Source: Diaphorobacter sp. HDW4B (GTDB lineage Bacteria; Pseudomonadota; Gammaproteobacteria; Burkholderiales; Burkholderiaceae_C). Taken from it: 64,000 nt of DNA. The notes under the pieces were generated by a model. It was not told the origin of the DNA. It saw nothing but the letters and a program-made list of their open reading frames with translations, and ran no database searches. Below are positions 16,972 to 25,051 of the stretch, in pieces. The stretch spans positions 1,374,001-1,438,000 of the forward strand of contig NZ_CP049905.1 of assembly GCF_011305535.1 (NCBI RefSeq). Direction: 5' to 3'. The position numbers and the translations under genes were made by a program. The number at the start of each line of letters is the position of its first letter. The first letter of the stretch is position 1.

Positions 16972-17404
16972 GATCCTTTGAAAGTTGAGATTGAACTGAA
17001 AAGCAGCCTCACACGGCTAGCGAATGGATTCTCAACGTCAACCGAATTCACGAACGTAAAAAAAAGTTCCTTTCGACCTGATTCAACGGGATATTGTCAT
17101 AAATGCACTTCATCGAGAGAAAATCATCCATAGCCGTCACAATCACACCCAAAGAAGCTTAACAATCAATCACTTACAACCACTAACACGCCTTACTCGA
17201 TGATCCCATTGAAAGATGATGTATGAATTCAAAACAGTTCATAACATATTCGAATGCAAAAATACTTGACACTGAATAGAACCGGAACAATTGACATCCG
17301 CATAAGCAAATAATCAAAGTGAATATCCCAACAATTGATATCCTTTGAATTTTTTGATCTATAGAGATATTCACAATATCGTCACAAAAATCCCTCAGTC
17401 ACTC
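16972..17404. promoter_or_regulatory. Long A+T-rich divergent regulatory region
   Basis: About 430 bases without a credible gene, strikingly A+T-rich compared with the rest of the window. It separates the leftward CsgG-type operon from a rightward lipoprotein gene. On the plus strand two TTGACA hexamers (17266-17271 and 17291-17296) could serve as -35 elements, but no good -10 follows at 17 bases. A+T-rich leaders are typical of H-NS/MvaT-silenced or strongly regulated surface-structure operons. A 63-codon frame on the minus strand (17183-17374) has no ribosome-binding site or recognisable product and was not called. Confidence 0.5.
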
Positions 17405-18013
17405 ATGAAAATCGCTTTTTTCGCTCCACTGATAATCGCGCTCACAGCCTGCACACCTGAATCCCATCCCTTCGGATCACAGAGCATTTCCTACCCCGGC
17501 GACGAACAGATTTCGTCGGCATTGGAAGCGCAGCTCGTGAACGATCCTCACAGCGCGGCGGCCCGTGAACTGATTCAGTCATTGGGTGGCGACAAGGGGA
17601 AACTGCGCTACACCATCCATCGCGTGATTTCTCGCGGCGGGGGCAGCTTCGAGGCGCACTACGATGCCGTGCTGGTGATGGGTCAGCCGGGCGAACAAAG
17701 CTTGCAGGCCTTGTATGCGCGCATGATTCCCGACGACGAGAAAGCCAAGCTGCCCGATGCCAGTCTTGCCGCCTATTCGGGTTGGCTCAACAAGCATGCG
17801 GAGACCCTGAAAAAGAACTCTGCGCAACAGGCACAGGGGCAGGCCTTGAGCGACACACTGGCATCGCTCACCAAGTGCTATGGCGAGGCCAAGCCTGGCT
17901 CGGAAGTGGTGGTCATGAATGGACTGGGCGCGCTGCTGTTGCCCGAGCGCAGAGGCCTGTATGCGGAAAAACTGGCGATGCCAAACACCGAGATTCGTTG
18001 CCTTCCCGCCTGA
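17405..18013 (+). CDS. Lipoprotein of unknown function
   Basis: A 202-aa lipoprotein. The start at 17405 gives a short signal peptide with lipobox LTAC (Cys16); an upstream in-frame ATG (17345) would bury it. The mature part is soluble and mixed alpha/beta, with segments such as FEAHYDAVLVMG and MNGLGALLLPERRGLYAEKL, and two further cysteines near the end (TKCYGEA, IRCLPA). No family was recognised. It is divergent from the CsgG-type operon, sharing the A+T-rich region, and may be co-regulated with it. It converges on uvrD with only 49 bases between stops and no clear terminator. Confidence 0.75.
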   Translation: MKIAFFAPLIIALTACTPESHPFGSQSISYPGDEQISSALEAQLVNDPHSAAARELIQSLGGDKGKLRYTIHRVISRGGGSFEAHYDAVLVMGQPGEQSLQALYARMIPDDEKAKLPDASLAAYSGWLNKHAETLKKNSAQQAQGQALSDTLASLTKCYGEAKPGSEVVVMNGLGALLLPERRGLYAEKLAMPNTEIRCLPA

Positions 18014-18062
18014 AGATCCCGCATGCGTTCGCTCGACACGGCGACCGCATGTGGCCTGTTGG

Positions 18063-20549
18063 CTATTCGACGATGGTCAGCTTGGCCACCGACAACGCCA
18101 GCCACTTCGTGCCGTGCCGAGGGAAGTTCACCTGCGCGCGCGCATCGTCGCCCGTGCCTTCGATGGCGAGCACCTTGCCTTCGCCGAACTTGTTGTGGAA
18201 CACCGCCGTGCCCGCCTTGAGGCCGTGCGACGATTCGCTCTTTTGCTTGGGCACGGGTGGGCTGGCGAAGACGTCGGGCTTGAAACCCGAGCCATAGCCA
18301 CTGCCGCTTCCTGAACGCGAACCAGCGCGGCCTGCAAATCCACCGGAGGCATCGGGCGAGTAGGTGCCGAAGGCGGATTGCTTGGGCGTGATCCACTTGA
18401 GCGCGCTCTCGGGGAGTTCGTCAAAAAATCGGCTCTTGATGTGATAACGCGTCTGGCCATGCAGCATGCGGGTCTGCGAATGGCTCAGGTACAGGCGCTT
18501 TCTCGCACGCGTGATTGCCACGTACATCAGGCGGCGTTCTTCTTCCAGACCATCACGGTCGCTCATCGCGTTTTCGTGCGGGAACAGGCCCTCTTCCATG
18601 CCGCCAATGAAGACGCCATCGAACTCCAGGCCCTTGCTTGCGTGCACGGTCATGAGTTGCACGGCATCTTGCCCGGCTTGCGCTTGGTTGTCGCCCGCTT
18701 CCAATGCGGCGTGCGTGAGGAATGCGGCCAGTGGCGAAAGCGTTTCGCCCGTGTCCACATCAACCACGCCCTTGGGTGAATCCTGGGGCGCATCGTTCAA
18801 CGGCTCGTTCAACAAAGGTCGATCCGGATCGATGCCTTCGCTGACCGGGCTCTGCGTGAGCGTCATGCCCTGCTCGTCGATCGGCAGCGCCACTGCGTCG
18901 CGGCCAAAGCCTTCCTGCGTGACGAAGCTCTCGGCGGCGTTGACCAGTTCTTCCAGATTCTCGATGCGATCCGCGCCTTCTTTTTCGTTGCGGTAATGCT
19001 CGATGAGGCCGCTCGATTCAAGCATCTGGCTGATGATGCCGCGCAGATTGAGGCCATGTGTCTGTTCACGCAGCACGTCGAGCATGGCAACGAATGCACC
19101 GAGATTCGCACCGGCTTTTCCGGGCACGGCACTCACCGCATCGTGCAGCGAACATCCCGCCGAAGGCGCCGCATCCTGCAGCGTTTCCACCGTGCGCGCA
19201 CCGATGCCGCGTGGCGGGAAATTCACCACGCGCATGAAGCTGGTGTCGTCGTTGGGATTTTCGAGAAGACGCAGATACGCGAGCGCGTGCTTGATTTCCG
19301 CACGCTCAAAGAAGCGAAGACCGCCGTACACGCGATACGGAACGGACGCGTTGAACAGCGCCGATTCGATCACGCGCGACTGCGCATTGCTGCGGTACAG
19401 AATGGCGATCTCGCGGCGCTCGAAGCCATCGTTCTTCACCAGTTGCTTGATCTCATCGACCATCCACTGCGCTTCGGCCAGATCGGTGTTGGACTCGTAG
19501 ACGCGCACCGGCTCGCCGGGGCCTTGCGTGGTGCGCAGATTCTTTCCGAGACGTCGGCTGTTGTGCGAGATGAGCTCGTTGGCCGAGTCCAGAATATTGC
19601 TGTAGGAGCGATAGTTCTGCTCCAACTTGATCTGATGCTTGACGTCGAACTCGCGCACGAAGTCGGCCATGTTGCCCACGCGTGCGCCGCGAAACGCGTA
19701 GATGCTCTGGTCATCGTCGCCCACGGCAATCACGCTGCCGCTGGTGCGCAGTTGGCCGCCGACCGTGTCGCCCGCCATCTGCTTGAGCCATGCGTACTGC
19801 AGGCGATTGGTGTCCTGAAACTCATCGACCAGAATGTGCTGGAAGCGGCGCTGGTAATGCTCACGCACGGGATCGTTGTCGCGCAGCAGTTCGAACGAAC
19901 GCAGCATCAGCTCACCGAAATCCACCACGCCTTCGCGCTGGCATTGGTCTTCATAGAACTGATAGAGCTCGACCTTCTTGCGGCTGTCGACATCATGCGT
20001 GGGCACGTCGCCGGGGCGCATGCCCTCTTCCTTGCAGTTGGCGATGAAGTACACCAGTTGCTTGGGCGGAAAGCGCTCCTCGTCCACATTGAGCTGCTTG
20101 CACAGGCGCTTGACGGCCGAGAGCTGATCCTGCATGTCGAGGATCTGAAAACTCTGCGGCAGACCCGCCAGTTTGTGGTGCGCGCGCAGGAGGCGATTGC
20201 ACAACCCGTGGAAGGTGCCGATCCACATGCCGCGCACGTTCACCGGCAGCATGGCCGACAGACGCGCGATCATTTCCTTGGCGGCCTTGTTCGTGAAGGT
20301 CACGGCCAGAATGCCGCCCGGTGTGGCATAGCCGTTTTGCAGCAGCCAGGCGATGCGCGTGGTGAGCACGCGGGTCTTGCCCGATCCGGCACCGGCCAGA
20401 ATCAGCGCATGCCCCTGCGGCAACGTGACCGCCGCCAGTTGCTCATCATTGAGCCCTTGCAGAAGCGGCGACGACGCTACGCGGGCACCGTCCTGCGATT
20501 CGTTGAAAAGGCCTGCGGGCGGCGCGGAAAACATGTCTTGTGGAACCAT
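18063..20549 (-). CDS. uvrD: ATP-dependent DNA helicase UvrD/PcrA
   Basis: Superfamily 1A 3'-5' DNA helicase for nucleotide-excision and mismatch repair, 828 aa from ATG 20549. Helicase motifs in order: LNDEQLAAV (Q motif), Walker A GAGSGKT, TFTNKAAKEM (Ia), VDEFQDTN (II), GDDDQSIYAFRGA (III), LEQNYRS (IV), QLMTVHASKGLEFD (V) and EEERRLMYVAITRARKRL (VI). A glycine/serine-rich linker (about residue 730) leads to a C-terminal Tudor-like domain (GTAVFHNKFGEGKVLAIEG), as in other UvrD proteins that bind RNA polymerase. Longer in-frame starts exist up to 20654, but homologues begin near this methionine. Confidence 0.95.
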   Translation of the reverse strand: MVPQDMFSAPPAGLFNESQDGARVASSPLLQGLNDEQLAAVTLPQGHALILAGAGSGKTRVLTTRIAWLLQNGYATPGGILAVTFTNKAAKEMIARLSAMLPVNVRGMWIGTFHGLCNRLLRAHHKLAGLPQSFQILDMQDQLSAVKRLCKQLNVDEERFPPKQLVYFIANCKEEGMRPGDVPTHDVDSRKKVELYQFYEDQCQREGVVDFGELMLRSFELLRDNDPVREHYQRRFQHILVDEFQDTNRLQYAWLKQMAGDTVGGQLRTSGSVIAVGDDDQSIYAFRGARVGNMADFVREFDVKHQIKLEQNYRSYSNILDSANELISHNSRRLGKNLRTTQGPGEPVRVYESNTDLAEAQWMVDEIKQLVKNDGFERREIAILYRSNAQSRVIESALFNASVPYRVYGGLRFFERAEIKHALAYLRLLENPNDDTSFMRVVNFPPRGIGARTVETLQDAAPSAGCSLHDAVSAVPGKAGANLGAFVAMLDVLREQTHGLNLRGIISQMLESSGLIEHYRNEKEGADRIENLEELVNAAESFVTQEGFGRDAVALPIDEQGMTLTQSPVSEGIDPDRPLLNEPLNDAPQDSPKGVVDVDTGETLSPLAAFLTHAALEAGDNQAQAGQDAVQLMTVHASKGLEFDGVFIGGMEEGLFPHENAMSDRDGLEEERRLMYVAITRARKRLYLSHSQTRMLHGQTRYHIKSRFFDELPESALKWITPKQSAFGTYSPDASGGFAGRAGSRSGSGSGYGSGFKPDVFASPPVPKQKSESSHGLKAGTAVFHNKFGEGKVLAIEGTGDDARAQVNFPRHGTKWLALSVAKLTIVE

Positions 20550-20667
20550 GCCTCCATTGTAGAAAGCTCCATGAGGCTCCCGCTTTTCAGGGACAAGAAC
20601 GCGCGGCAATAGCCCTGCGCTCATGTGCGACATTCCAACGCCGCACAAATCCATCTAGAATCAATCA

Positions 20668-20698
20668 CCGGGCCCAAGATTTCTTGGCCCGGTTTTTT
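20668..20698 (+). terminator. Terminator-like hairpin in the guaC leader
   Basis: CCGGGCCCAAGA (20668-20679) pairs with TCTTGGCCCGG (20682-20692), with one C bulged, followed by six T on the plus strand. No plus-strand gene precedes it, because uvrD runs the other way. It therefore lies in the 5' leader of guaC, 90 bases before the start codon. A TAGAAT hexamer at 20656-20661 could be the -10 of a transcript beginning just before it. It could be an attenuator, a small-RNA terminator or a 5'-stabilising hairpin. Confidence 0.6.
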
Positions 20699-20787
20699 GT
20701 GCCCGCACGAAACGTGTCGCGTGTCACAAATACCGGTTGCCAGACCAAGCGCCCAATTCTGAAATGAACTGTTAGGAGCTTGGACTC

Positions 20788-21765
20788 ATGGAAATCTTTG
20801 ACTACGACAACATCCTGCTTTTGCCCCGCAAGTGCCGCGTGGAAAGCCGCTCGGAATGCGATGCCAGCGTGGAACTCGGTGGCCACACCTTCCGCCTCCC
20901 CGCCGTGCCTGCCAACATGAAGACCGTGGTGGATGAAAACATCTGCACATGGCTCGCGCAGAACGGCTATTTCTACGTGATGCACCGCTTCGATCTGGAC
21001 AATGTCCAGTTCACCAAGGACATGCACGCCAAGGGCTGCTTTGCCTCGATCTCGCTGGGCGTCAAGCAGCCCGACTACGACACCGTCGACGAATTCGTGG
21101 GCGAAGGCATCACGCCCGAGTACATCACCATCGACATCGCCCACGGCCATGCCGACAGCGTGAAGAACATGATCGGCTACTTGAAGGAAAAGCTGCCCAA
21201 GTCCTTCGTGATCGCAGGCAACGTGGGCACGCCCGAAGCCGTGATCGATCTCGAAAACTGGGGCGCCGACGCCACCAAGGTCGGCATCGGCCCAGGCAAG
21301 GTCTGCATCACCAAGCTCAAGACCGGCTTCGGCACGGGCGGCTGGCAACTCTCTGCGCTCAAGTGGTGCGCGCGTGTGGCCACCAAGCCCATCATTGCCG
21401 ACGGCGGCATCCGCAGCCACGGCGACATCGCCAAGAGCATCCGCTTTGGCGCCAGCATGGTGATGATCGGCTCGCTGTTTGCAGGCCACGAAGAATCGCC
21501 GGGCAAGACCGTCGAGGAAAACGGCCAGCGCTTCAAGGAATACTACGGCTCGGCATCCGACTTCAACAAGGGCGAGTACAAGCACGTCGAAGGCAAGCGC
21601 ATTCTCGAACCGGTGAAGGGCAACCTTGCCAACACGCTGATCGAGATGGAGCAGGACGTGCAATCGTCGATCAGCTACGCGGGCGGCAAGAAGCTCATGG
21701 ACATCCGCAAGGTGAACTACGTGATCCTCGGCGGCGACAACGCTGGCGAACATCTGCTCATGTGA
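20788..21765 (+). CDS. guaC: GMP reductase
   Basis: Converts GMP to IMP with NADPH (purine salvage and interconversion), 325 aa, cytoplasmic, IMPDH/GMPR family TIM barrel. Seen: N-terminal [13 protein letters not shown], the flavin-free nucleotide-binding loop, the catalytic-cysteine loop GPGKVCITK, and GADGG-type [15 protein letters not shown]. It lacks the CBS pair found in IMP dehydrogenase, and the length fits GuaC of the short type. GGAGCT precedes the ATG. It is the only gene between uvrD and the tRNA-Lys pair, with its own leader containing a terminator-like hairpin. Confidence 0.95.
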   Translation: MEIFDYDNILLLPRKCRVESRSECDASVELGGHTFRLPAVPANMKTVVDENICTWLAQNGYFYVMHRFDLDNVQFTKDMHAKGCFASISLGVKQPDYDTVDEFVGEGITPEYITIDIAHGHADSVKNMIGYLKEKLPKSFVIAGNVGTPEAVIDLENWGADATKVGIGPGKVCITKLKTGFGTGGWQLSALKWCARVATKPIIADGGIRSHGDIAKSIRFGASMVMIGSLFAGHEESPGKTVEENGQRFKEYYGSASDFNKGEYKHVEGKRILEPVKGNLANTLIEMEQDVQSSISYAGGKKLMDIRKVNYVILGGDNAGEHLLM

Positions 21766-21866
21766 ACGTGACGATTTTCGGGGCCGCCACAACAAGAAAG
21801 TTGTGACAGCAGCGCGAAATTTCTTGAAGAATTTCCGCTTTTTCCGAGAGCGCTCACAATTTGGTG

Positions 21867-21872
21867 CATAAT
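21867..21872 (+). promoter_or_regulatory. Candidate -10 element for tRNA-Lys copy 1
   Basis: CATAAT, 35 bases upstream of the tRNA and followed by a G+C-rich discriminator (AGCGGCTTCGG), as expected for a stringently controlled stable-RNA promoter. The -35 hexamer is not clear. Confidence 0.5.
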
Positions 21873-21901
21873 AGCGGCTTCGGCAAAATGCTGAACGCTA
21901 A

Positions 21902-21977
21902 GGGCTCTTAGCTCAGTTGGTAGAGCAGCGGACTCTTAATCCGTTGGTCGAGTGTTCGAATCACTCAGGGCCCACCA
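21902..21977 (+). tRNA. tRNA-Lys (anticodon CTT), copy 1
   Basis: A 76-base cloverleaf including encoded CCA. The acceptor stem GGGCTCT pairs with AGGGCCC; the D-arm is TAGCTCAGTTGGTAGAG; the anticodon stem GCGGA/TCCGT encloses the loop CTCTTAA with anticodon CTT (reads AAG, Lys). The T-arm carries GTTCGAATC. It is identical to the second copy at 22151. Confidence 0.96.
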
Positions 21978-21984
21978 AACAAAG

Positions 21985-22020
21985 AAACCCGCTGCAACTT
22001 CACGGTTGCAGCGGGTTTTC
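21985..22020 (+). terminator. Terminator of tRNA-Lys copy 1
   Basis: AAACCCGCTGCAAC (21985-21998) and its complement (22005-22018) around a six-base loop, followed by a short T/C-rich tail. Eight bases after the tRNA CCA end. Confidence 0.88.
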
Positions 22021-22105
22021 TCTTCAAGCACAGCGTTCACTTCCGTCGAAAACCCTCTGATGTCGATTGAATTTTTGCTTTTTCTGCAGACTTCATTTTT
22101 CGATG

Positions 22106-22111
22106 TATAAT
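22106..22111 (+). promoter_or_regulatory. Candidate -10 element for tRNA-Lys copy 2
   Basis: A perfect TATAAT, 39 bases before the tRNA, followed by the G+C-rich discriminator CGAGGCTTCGG. That discriminator resembles the one before copy 1, suggesting the two units arose by duplication of a whole promoter-tRNA-terminator module. Confidence 0.6.
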
Positions 22112-22150
22112 TCGAGGCTTCGGTTTTCAGACATTGTTTGATCACCAGAA

Positions 22151-22226
22151 GGGCTCTTAGCTCAGTTGGTAGAGCAGCGGACTCTTAATCCGTTGGTCGA
22201 GTGTTCGAATCACTCAGGGCCCACCA
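22151..22226 (+). tRNA. tRNA-Lys (anticodon CTT), copy 2
   Basis: All 76 bases match the copy at 21902, including the CTT anticodon and encoded CCA. It has its own -10 (22106-22111) and its own terminator (22235-22268). No integrase or attachment-site duplication was seen beside it. Confidence 0.96.
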
Positions 22227-22234
22227 AAACAGCG

Positions 22235-22268
22235 ACGCGCTGCAATCTCACGGTTGCAGCGCGTTTTC
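22235..22268 (+). terminator. Terminator of tRNA-Lys copy 2
   Basis: ACGCGCTGCAA (22235-22245) pairs with TTGCAGCGCGT (22254-22264), then TTT. It is clearly related to the terminator of copy 1 (shared GCTGCAA..CTCACGGTTGCAGCG core) but has diverged in both arms with compensating changes. Confidence 0.85.
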
Positions 22269-22302
22269 GCTTGTGCGGTGCATACACCATCCTTGACCGC
22301 CG

Positions 22303-22315
22303 ATTGTTCAACAAT
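22303..22315. promoter_or_regulatory. Palindromic operator-like site upstream of the Bug receptor
   Basis: ATTGTT-C-AACAAT, a perfect 6-bp inverted repeat with a one-base centre, 83 bases upstream of the receptor start. TTGT...ACAA palindromes of this size are typical of GntR/FadR-type repressors that control carboxylic-acid uptake genes. No regulator gene is adjacent. Confidence 0.45.
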
Positions 22316-22397
22316 ACTCAAGGATTTCCCCATTGGCACAGTCCACTCCTCGTGCGCCAATCGGAGCTTTGTCTTTTTTGCTCAAAACTCCAGCGAC

Positions 22398-23366
22398 ATG
22401 CGCACTCACCACTCGATCCTCTCCTCCCTCACGCTGGCTGCGAGCCTGGCGCTCGGCTCCTTCGCGGCACACGCGGCCGACTATCCGACCAAACCCGTCG
22501 AACTGATCGCCTCGGCTGCCGCAGGCGGCGGCACGGATAACATGGCGCGTGCCTTCACCGAAGCGGCGCGCAAGCATTTCCCGCAGCCCATCGTCGTGGT
22601 GAACCGCCCCGGCGCGGCCAGCTCGATCGGATTCACCGAAGTCGCCAACGCCAAGCCCGATGGCTACAAGCTCGGCATCATCACCGTGAATCTGGCGATT
22701 CTTCCCGCGCTCAATCTGACCAAGGTGACGGTCGAGGACTACATCTACATCGCGCGCCTGAACAATGACCCGTCCGCCATCACCGTGCGTGCGGATGCGC
22801 CGTGGAAGACCATCGAAGAATTCCTCGCCGAGGCACGCAAGAACCCCGGCAAGCTGCAGGTGGGCAACGCGGGCATCGGCGATGCGTGGCACGTGGCCGC
22901 ACTCGCGCTCGAAGAAAAGACCAAGACCAGCTTCAACCATGTGCCTTATCAAGGCGGCAATCCCGCCGTGCTGAGCCTGCTCGGCGGACATGTGGATGCC
23001 GTCACCGTGAGCCCCGGCGAAGTCGCGCAACACGTGGCCGCAGGCAAGCTGCGCATGCTTGCCGTGATGGCCGATCAACGCATGCCCGGCGTGTTTGCGC
23101 AGACACCGACCTTCAAGGAACGCGGCATCGACCTGACCGTGGGTGCATGGCGCGGCCTGGTCGCACCAAAGGGCACGCCGGACGTCGTCGTGAAGACGCT
23201 CAAGGAAATGGCGCGCAAAGCGGGCAATGAAGCGAGCTTCCGCGAAACGCTGGAGAAAACCAACCTCGGCTGGTCGTACGGCGAAGGCGATGTGTTCCTC
23301 AAGCAGATCCTCGGCGACCGCGAAATGTTCAAGGGCATCCTCGCCAAGCTCGACATCAACAAGTAA
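22398..23366 (+). CDS. Bug-family tripartite tricarboxylate transporter substrate-binding protein
   Basis: Periplasmic solute receptor of the Bug/TctC family, 322 aa. Signal peptide (LTLAASLALGSFAAHA), then the family opening YPTKPVELIASAAAGGGTDNMAR. VNRPGAASSIGFTEVANAKPDGY and the ligand-site YQGGNPAVLSLLGGHVDA follow, all in the usual order. The start at 22398 is chosen for the signal peptide; the longer frame runs back into the tRNA terminator. Bug receptors bind carboxylates, dicarboxylates or amides and are very abundant in Comamonadaceae and Bordetella; the ligand cannot be told from sequence. No TctA/TctB membrane genes are nearby. The next gene begins 4 bases downstream. Confidence 0.92.
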   Translation: MRTHHSILSSLTLAASLALGSFAAHAADYPTKPVELIASAAAGGGTDNMARAFTEAARKHFPQPIVVVNRPGAASSIGFTEVANAKPDGYKLGIITVNLAILPALNLTKVTVEDYIYIARLNNDPSAITVRADAPWKTIEEFLAEARKNPGKLQVGNAGIGDAWHVAALALEEKTKTSFNHVPYQGGNPAVLSLLGGHVDAVTVSPGEVAQHVAAGKLRMLAVMADQRMPGVFAQTPTFKERGIDLTVGAWRGLVAPKGTPDVVVKTLKEMARKAGNEASFRETLEKTNLGWSYGEGDVFLKQILGDREMFKGILAKLDINK

Positions 23367-23370
23367 GCCC

Positions 23371-24252
23371 ATGGCCGTGAACATGACCAATCAGGCCCAG
23401 CGCATGCAGGACATGCTTGCGCGCGGCGAAATGCTGCAGGCCCCCGGCGCGCCCGACGTGCTGACCGCGCGCCTTGTCGAACACGCGGGCTTCAACGCCA
23501 TCTACATGACCGGCTTCGGTGCCACCGCCAGCACGCTGGGCGTGCCCGACATCGGCCTGATGACGCAGACCGAAATGCTCACCCAAGCCCGCAACATGGT
23601 GCGCGTGACCAACGTGCCCATCATTGCCGACGCCGATGCGGGCTACGGCGGCATCAGCAACATCGAGCGCACAGTGGTGGAGTACGCCAACTCGGGCGTC
23701 GCTGCGATTCATCTGGAAGACCAGGTGGCCCCCAAGCGCTGCGGGCAGATGGCTGGCATTCGCCTGCTGAGCCGTGGCGAGAGCGTCAAGCGATTGAAGG
23801 CCGCCGTGCAAGTGCGCGGAAATCATCCGCTGCAGATCATCGGCCGCACCGACGCGCTCGGCGTGGACGGCATCGACGCCGCCATCGATCGCGCCAAGGC
23901 TTATCAGGATGCGGGCGTGGATCTCGCGTTTGTCGATGGTGTGAAGACCATCGCCCAAGTCGAGCAGATCGCCACGCGCCTTGAAGGCCTCAAGGTGATC
24001 TCCATCGTCGAAGGCAACGAGACCACGGCACTCAACGTGGACCAACTGCGCGGCATGGGCTTTTCCGTCGTGCTGTATGCGGTGACCACCTTGTTTGCTG
24101 CGGCGAAGACTTCGCTCGACGTGCTGCAGAACCTCAAGCAATCCGGCACCACCCAGGCCGATACGCAGAAGATGATGAACTACATGGATTTCGTGAAGAT
24201 CGTCGGCATCGACAAGTACCAGAAGCTGGACGAGGAGTTTGGCGGCGAGTGA
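23371..24252 (+). CDS. Isocitrate lyase/PEP mutase-family enzyme (oxaloacetate decarboxylase-like)
   Basis: A 293-aa TIM-barrel enzyme of the ICL/PEPM superfamily. Seen: GAPDVLTARLVEHAGF, YMTGFGATAS, the metal-binding DADAGYGG, and HLEDQVAPKRCG (active-site Cys loop KRCG in place of the KKCGH of isocitrate lyases), then IIGRTDA and FVDGVK. Members include 2-methylisocitrate lyase, oxaloacetate decarboxylase, dimethylmalate lyase and carboxyphosphonoenolpyruvate mutase. The exact substrate cannot be assigned, but a C-C lyase or decarboxylase acting on a short alpha-substituted dicarboxylate is likely. It is co-transcribed with the Bug receptor, suggesting uptake and breakdown of one carboxylate. 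Confidence 0.88.
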   Translation: MAVNMTNQAQRMQDMLARGEMLQAPGAPDVLTARLVEHAGFNAIYMTGFGATASTLGVPDIGLMTQTEMLTQARNMVRVTNVPIIADADAGYGGISNIERTVVEYANSGVAAIHLEDQVAPKRCGQMAGIRLLSRGESVKRLKAAVQVRGNHPLQIIGRTDALGVDGIDAAIDRAKAYQDAGVDLAFVDGVKTIAQVEQIATRLEGLKVISIVEGNETTALNVDQLRGMGFSVVLYAVTTLFAAAKTSLDVLQNLKQSGTTQADTQKMMNYMDFVKIVGIDKYQKLDEEFGGE

Positions 24253-24413
24253 TGTCAGGCACGCATTGATTCCTGTCGTGAAAACAGACCGGCCTGAGGC
24301 AAGCAGCGAAAAGCCATTGCATAAAATCCACTGACATGGAAGCTGCGGCAAACAAGAGGGTCCAGACCCGCAGCTTCGCTTCAGTCCGGTCCAACAATCC
24401 AAGGGAGGGAATC

Positions 24414-24977
24414 GTGCCTTTATTGAACCTGTCCTGCGTGAACTGTTCAGCGCCATTGCAGATCACGGATGACGTGGATAGATTCGCCTGCTCGTATTGC
24501 GGATCGTCCCAGATGGTGGAGCGCAAAGGTGGCACGGTCACACTTCGCCGCATGGAAAGTGCCATTCATGCCGTGCAGCGCGGCACGGATCGAACCGCTG
24601 CCGAACTGGCCATTCCTCGCCTCACGAACGAGCTGAATCAATTGACCGCACGGCGCACTGAAGCGATTGCCTCGGAAAAGGAAACACTTCAGCGCGCACG
24701 CAGTGGTCGAAAATCGCTCACCATACTGACGCTCGTTGTCGTGTTCTTCGGGGGACTGATGCTGATAGGCTCGGCAACAGTTCGCCCCGCGATTCAAGTG
24801 TTCTTGAACATCCTCTGGTACATCGCCGTCATTGCCATTCCAGTGTTCGTGTTCAAGACCGTCAAGATGCCCCGCAGCTCTTCAAAAAGCGTCGTTTCGG
24901 ACATCGATATGCAGATTGCCAGAGTGGAAGAACATCTCAAGGCCAATCGCAGGATTCTTGACGAACTTCCCGGTTGA
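24414..24977 (+). CDS. Zinc-ribbon, two-helix membrane protein of unknown function
   Basis: A 187-aa protein. A Cys4 ribbon (CVNC ... CSYC, about residues 8-29) is followed by a charged helical region likely to form a coiled coil (about 45-95), two hydrophobic segments (LTILTLVVVFFGGLMLIG and ILWYIAVIAIPVFVF), and a charged C-terminal helix. GTG 24414 was chosen because AGGGAGGGA lies immediately upstream; an in-frame ATG at 24336 would add 26 residues with no good Shine-Dalgarno. No characterised family was recognised. It stands alone before the gltD terminator. Confidence 0.7.
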   Translation: MPLLNLSCVNCSAPLQITDDVDRFACSYCGSSQMVERKGGTVTLRRMESAIHAVQRGTDRTAAELAIPRLTNELNQLTARRTEAIASEKETLQRARSGRKSLTILTLVVVFFGGLMLIGSATVRPAIQVFLNILWYIAVIAIPVFVFKTVKMPRSSSKSVVSDIDMQIARVEEHLKANRRILDELPG

Positions 24978-24991
24978 ATCCGGCATCAAAA

Positions 24992-25023
24992 AAGCGCCTT
25001 GATCGTTACCGATCAAGGCGCTT
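24992..25023. terminator. Bidirectional terminator between convergent genes
   Basis: AAGCGCCTTGATCG (24992-25005) and its perfect complement (25010-25023) around a TTAC loop. A-rich on the left, it gives a U-tail to leftward gltD transcripts. It also serves the plus-strand zinc-ribbon gene that ends at 24977. Confidence 0.88.
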
Positions 25024-25051
25024 CGCGCAATCAACCCCGTGAGTCAGGATG

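Noticed and set aside
17183-17374. A 63-codon minus-strand frame in the A+T-rich region
   Set aside because: No Shine-Dalgarno and no recognisable protein; an open frame of this size is expected by chance in A+T-rich DNA.
21902-22226. Genomic-island attachment site at the tRNA-Lys pair
   Set aside because: Both tRNAs are complete with their own terminators and no integrase or mobile genes are nearby; a simple tandem duplication explains the repeat.
22254-22397. Longer start for the Bug receptor
   Set aside because: The extension begins inside the tRNA terminator and would hide the signal peptide; the ATG at 22398 gives a standard receptor.
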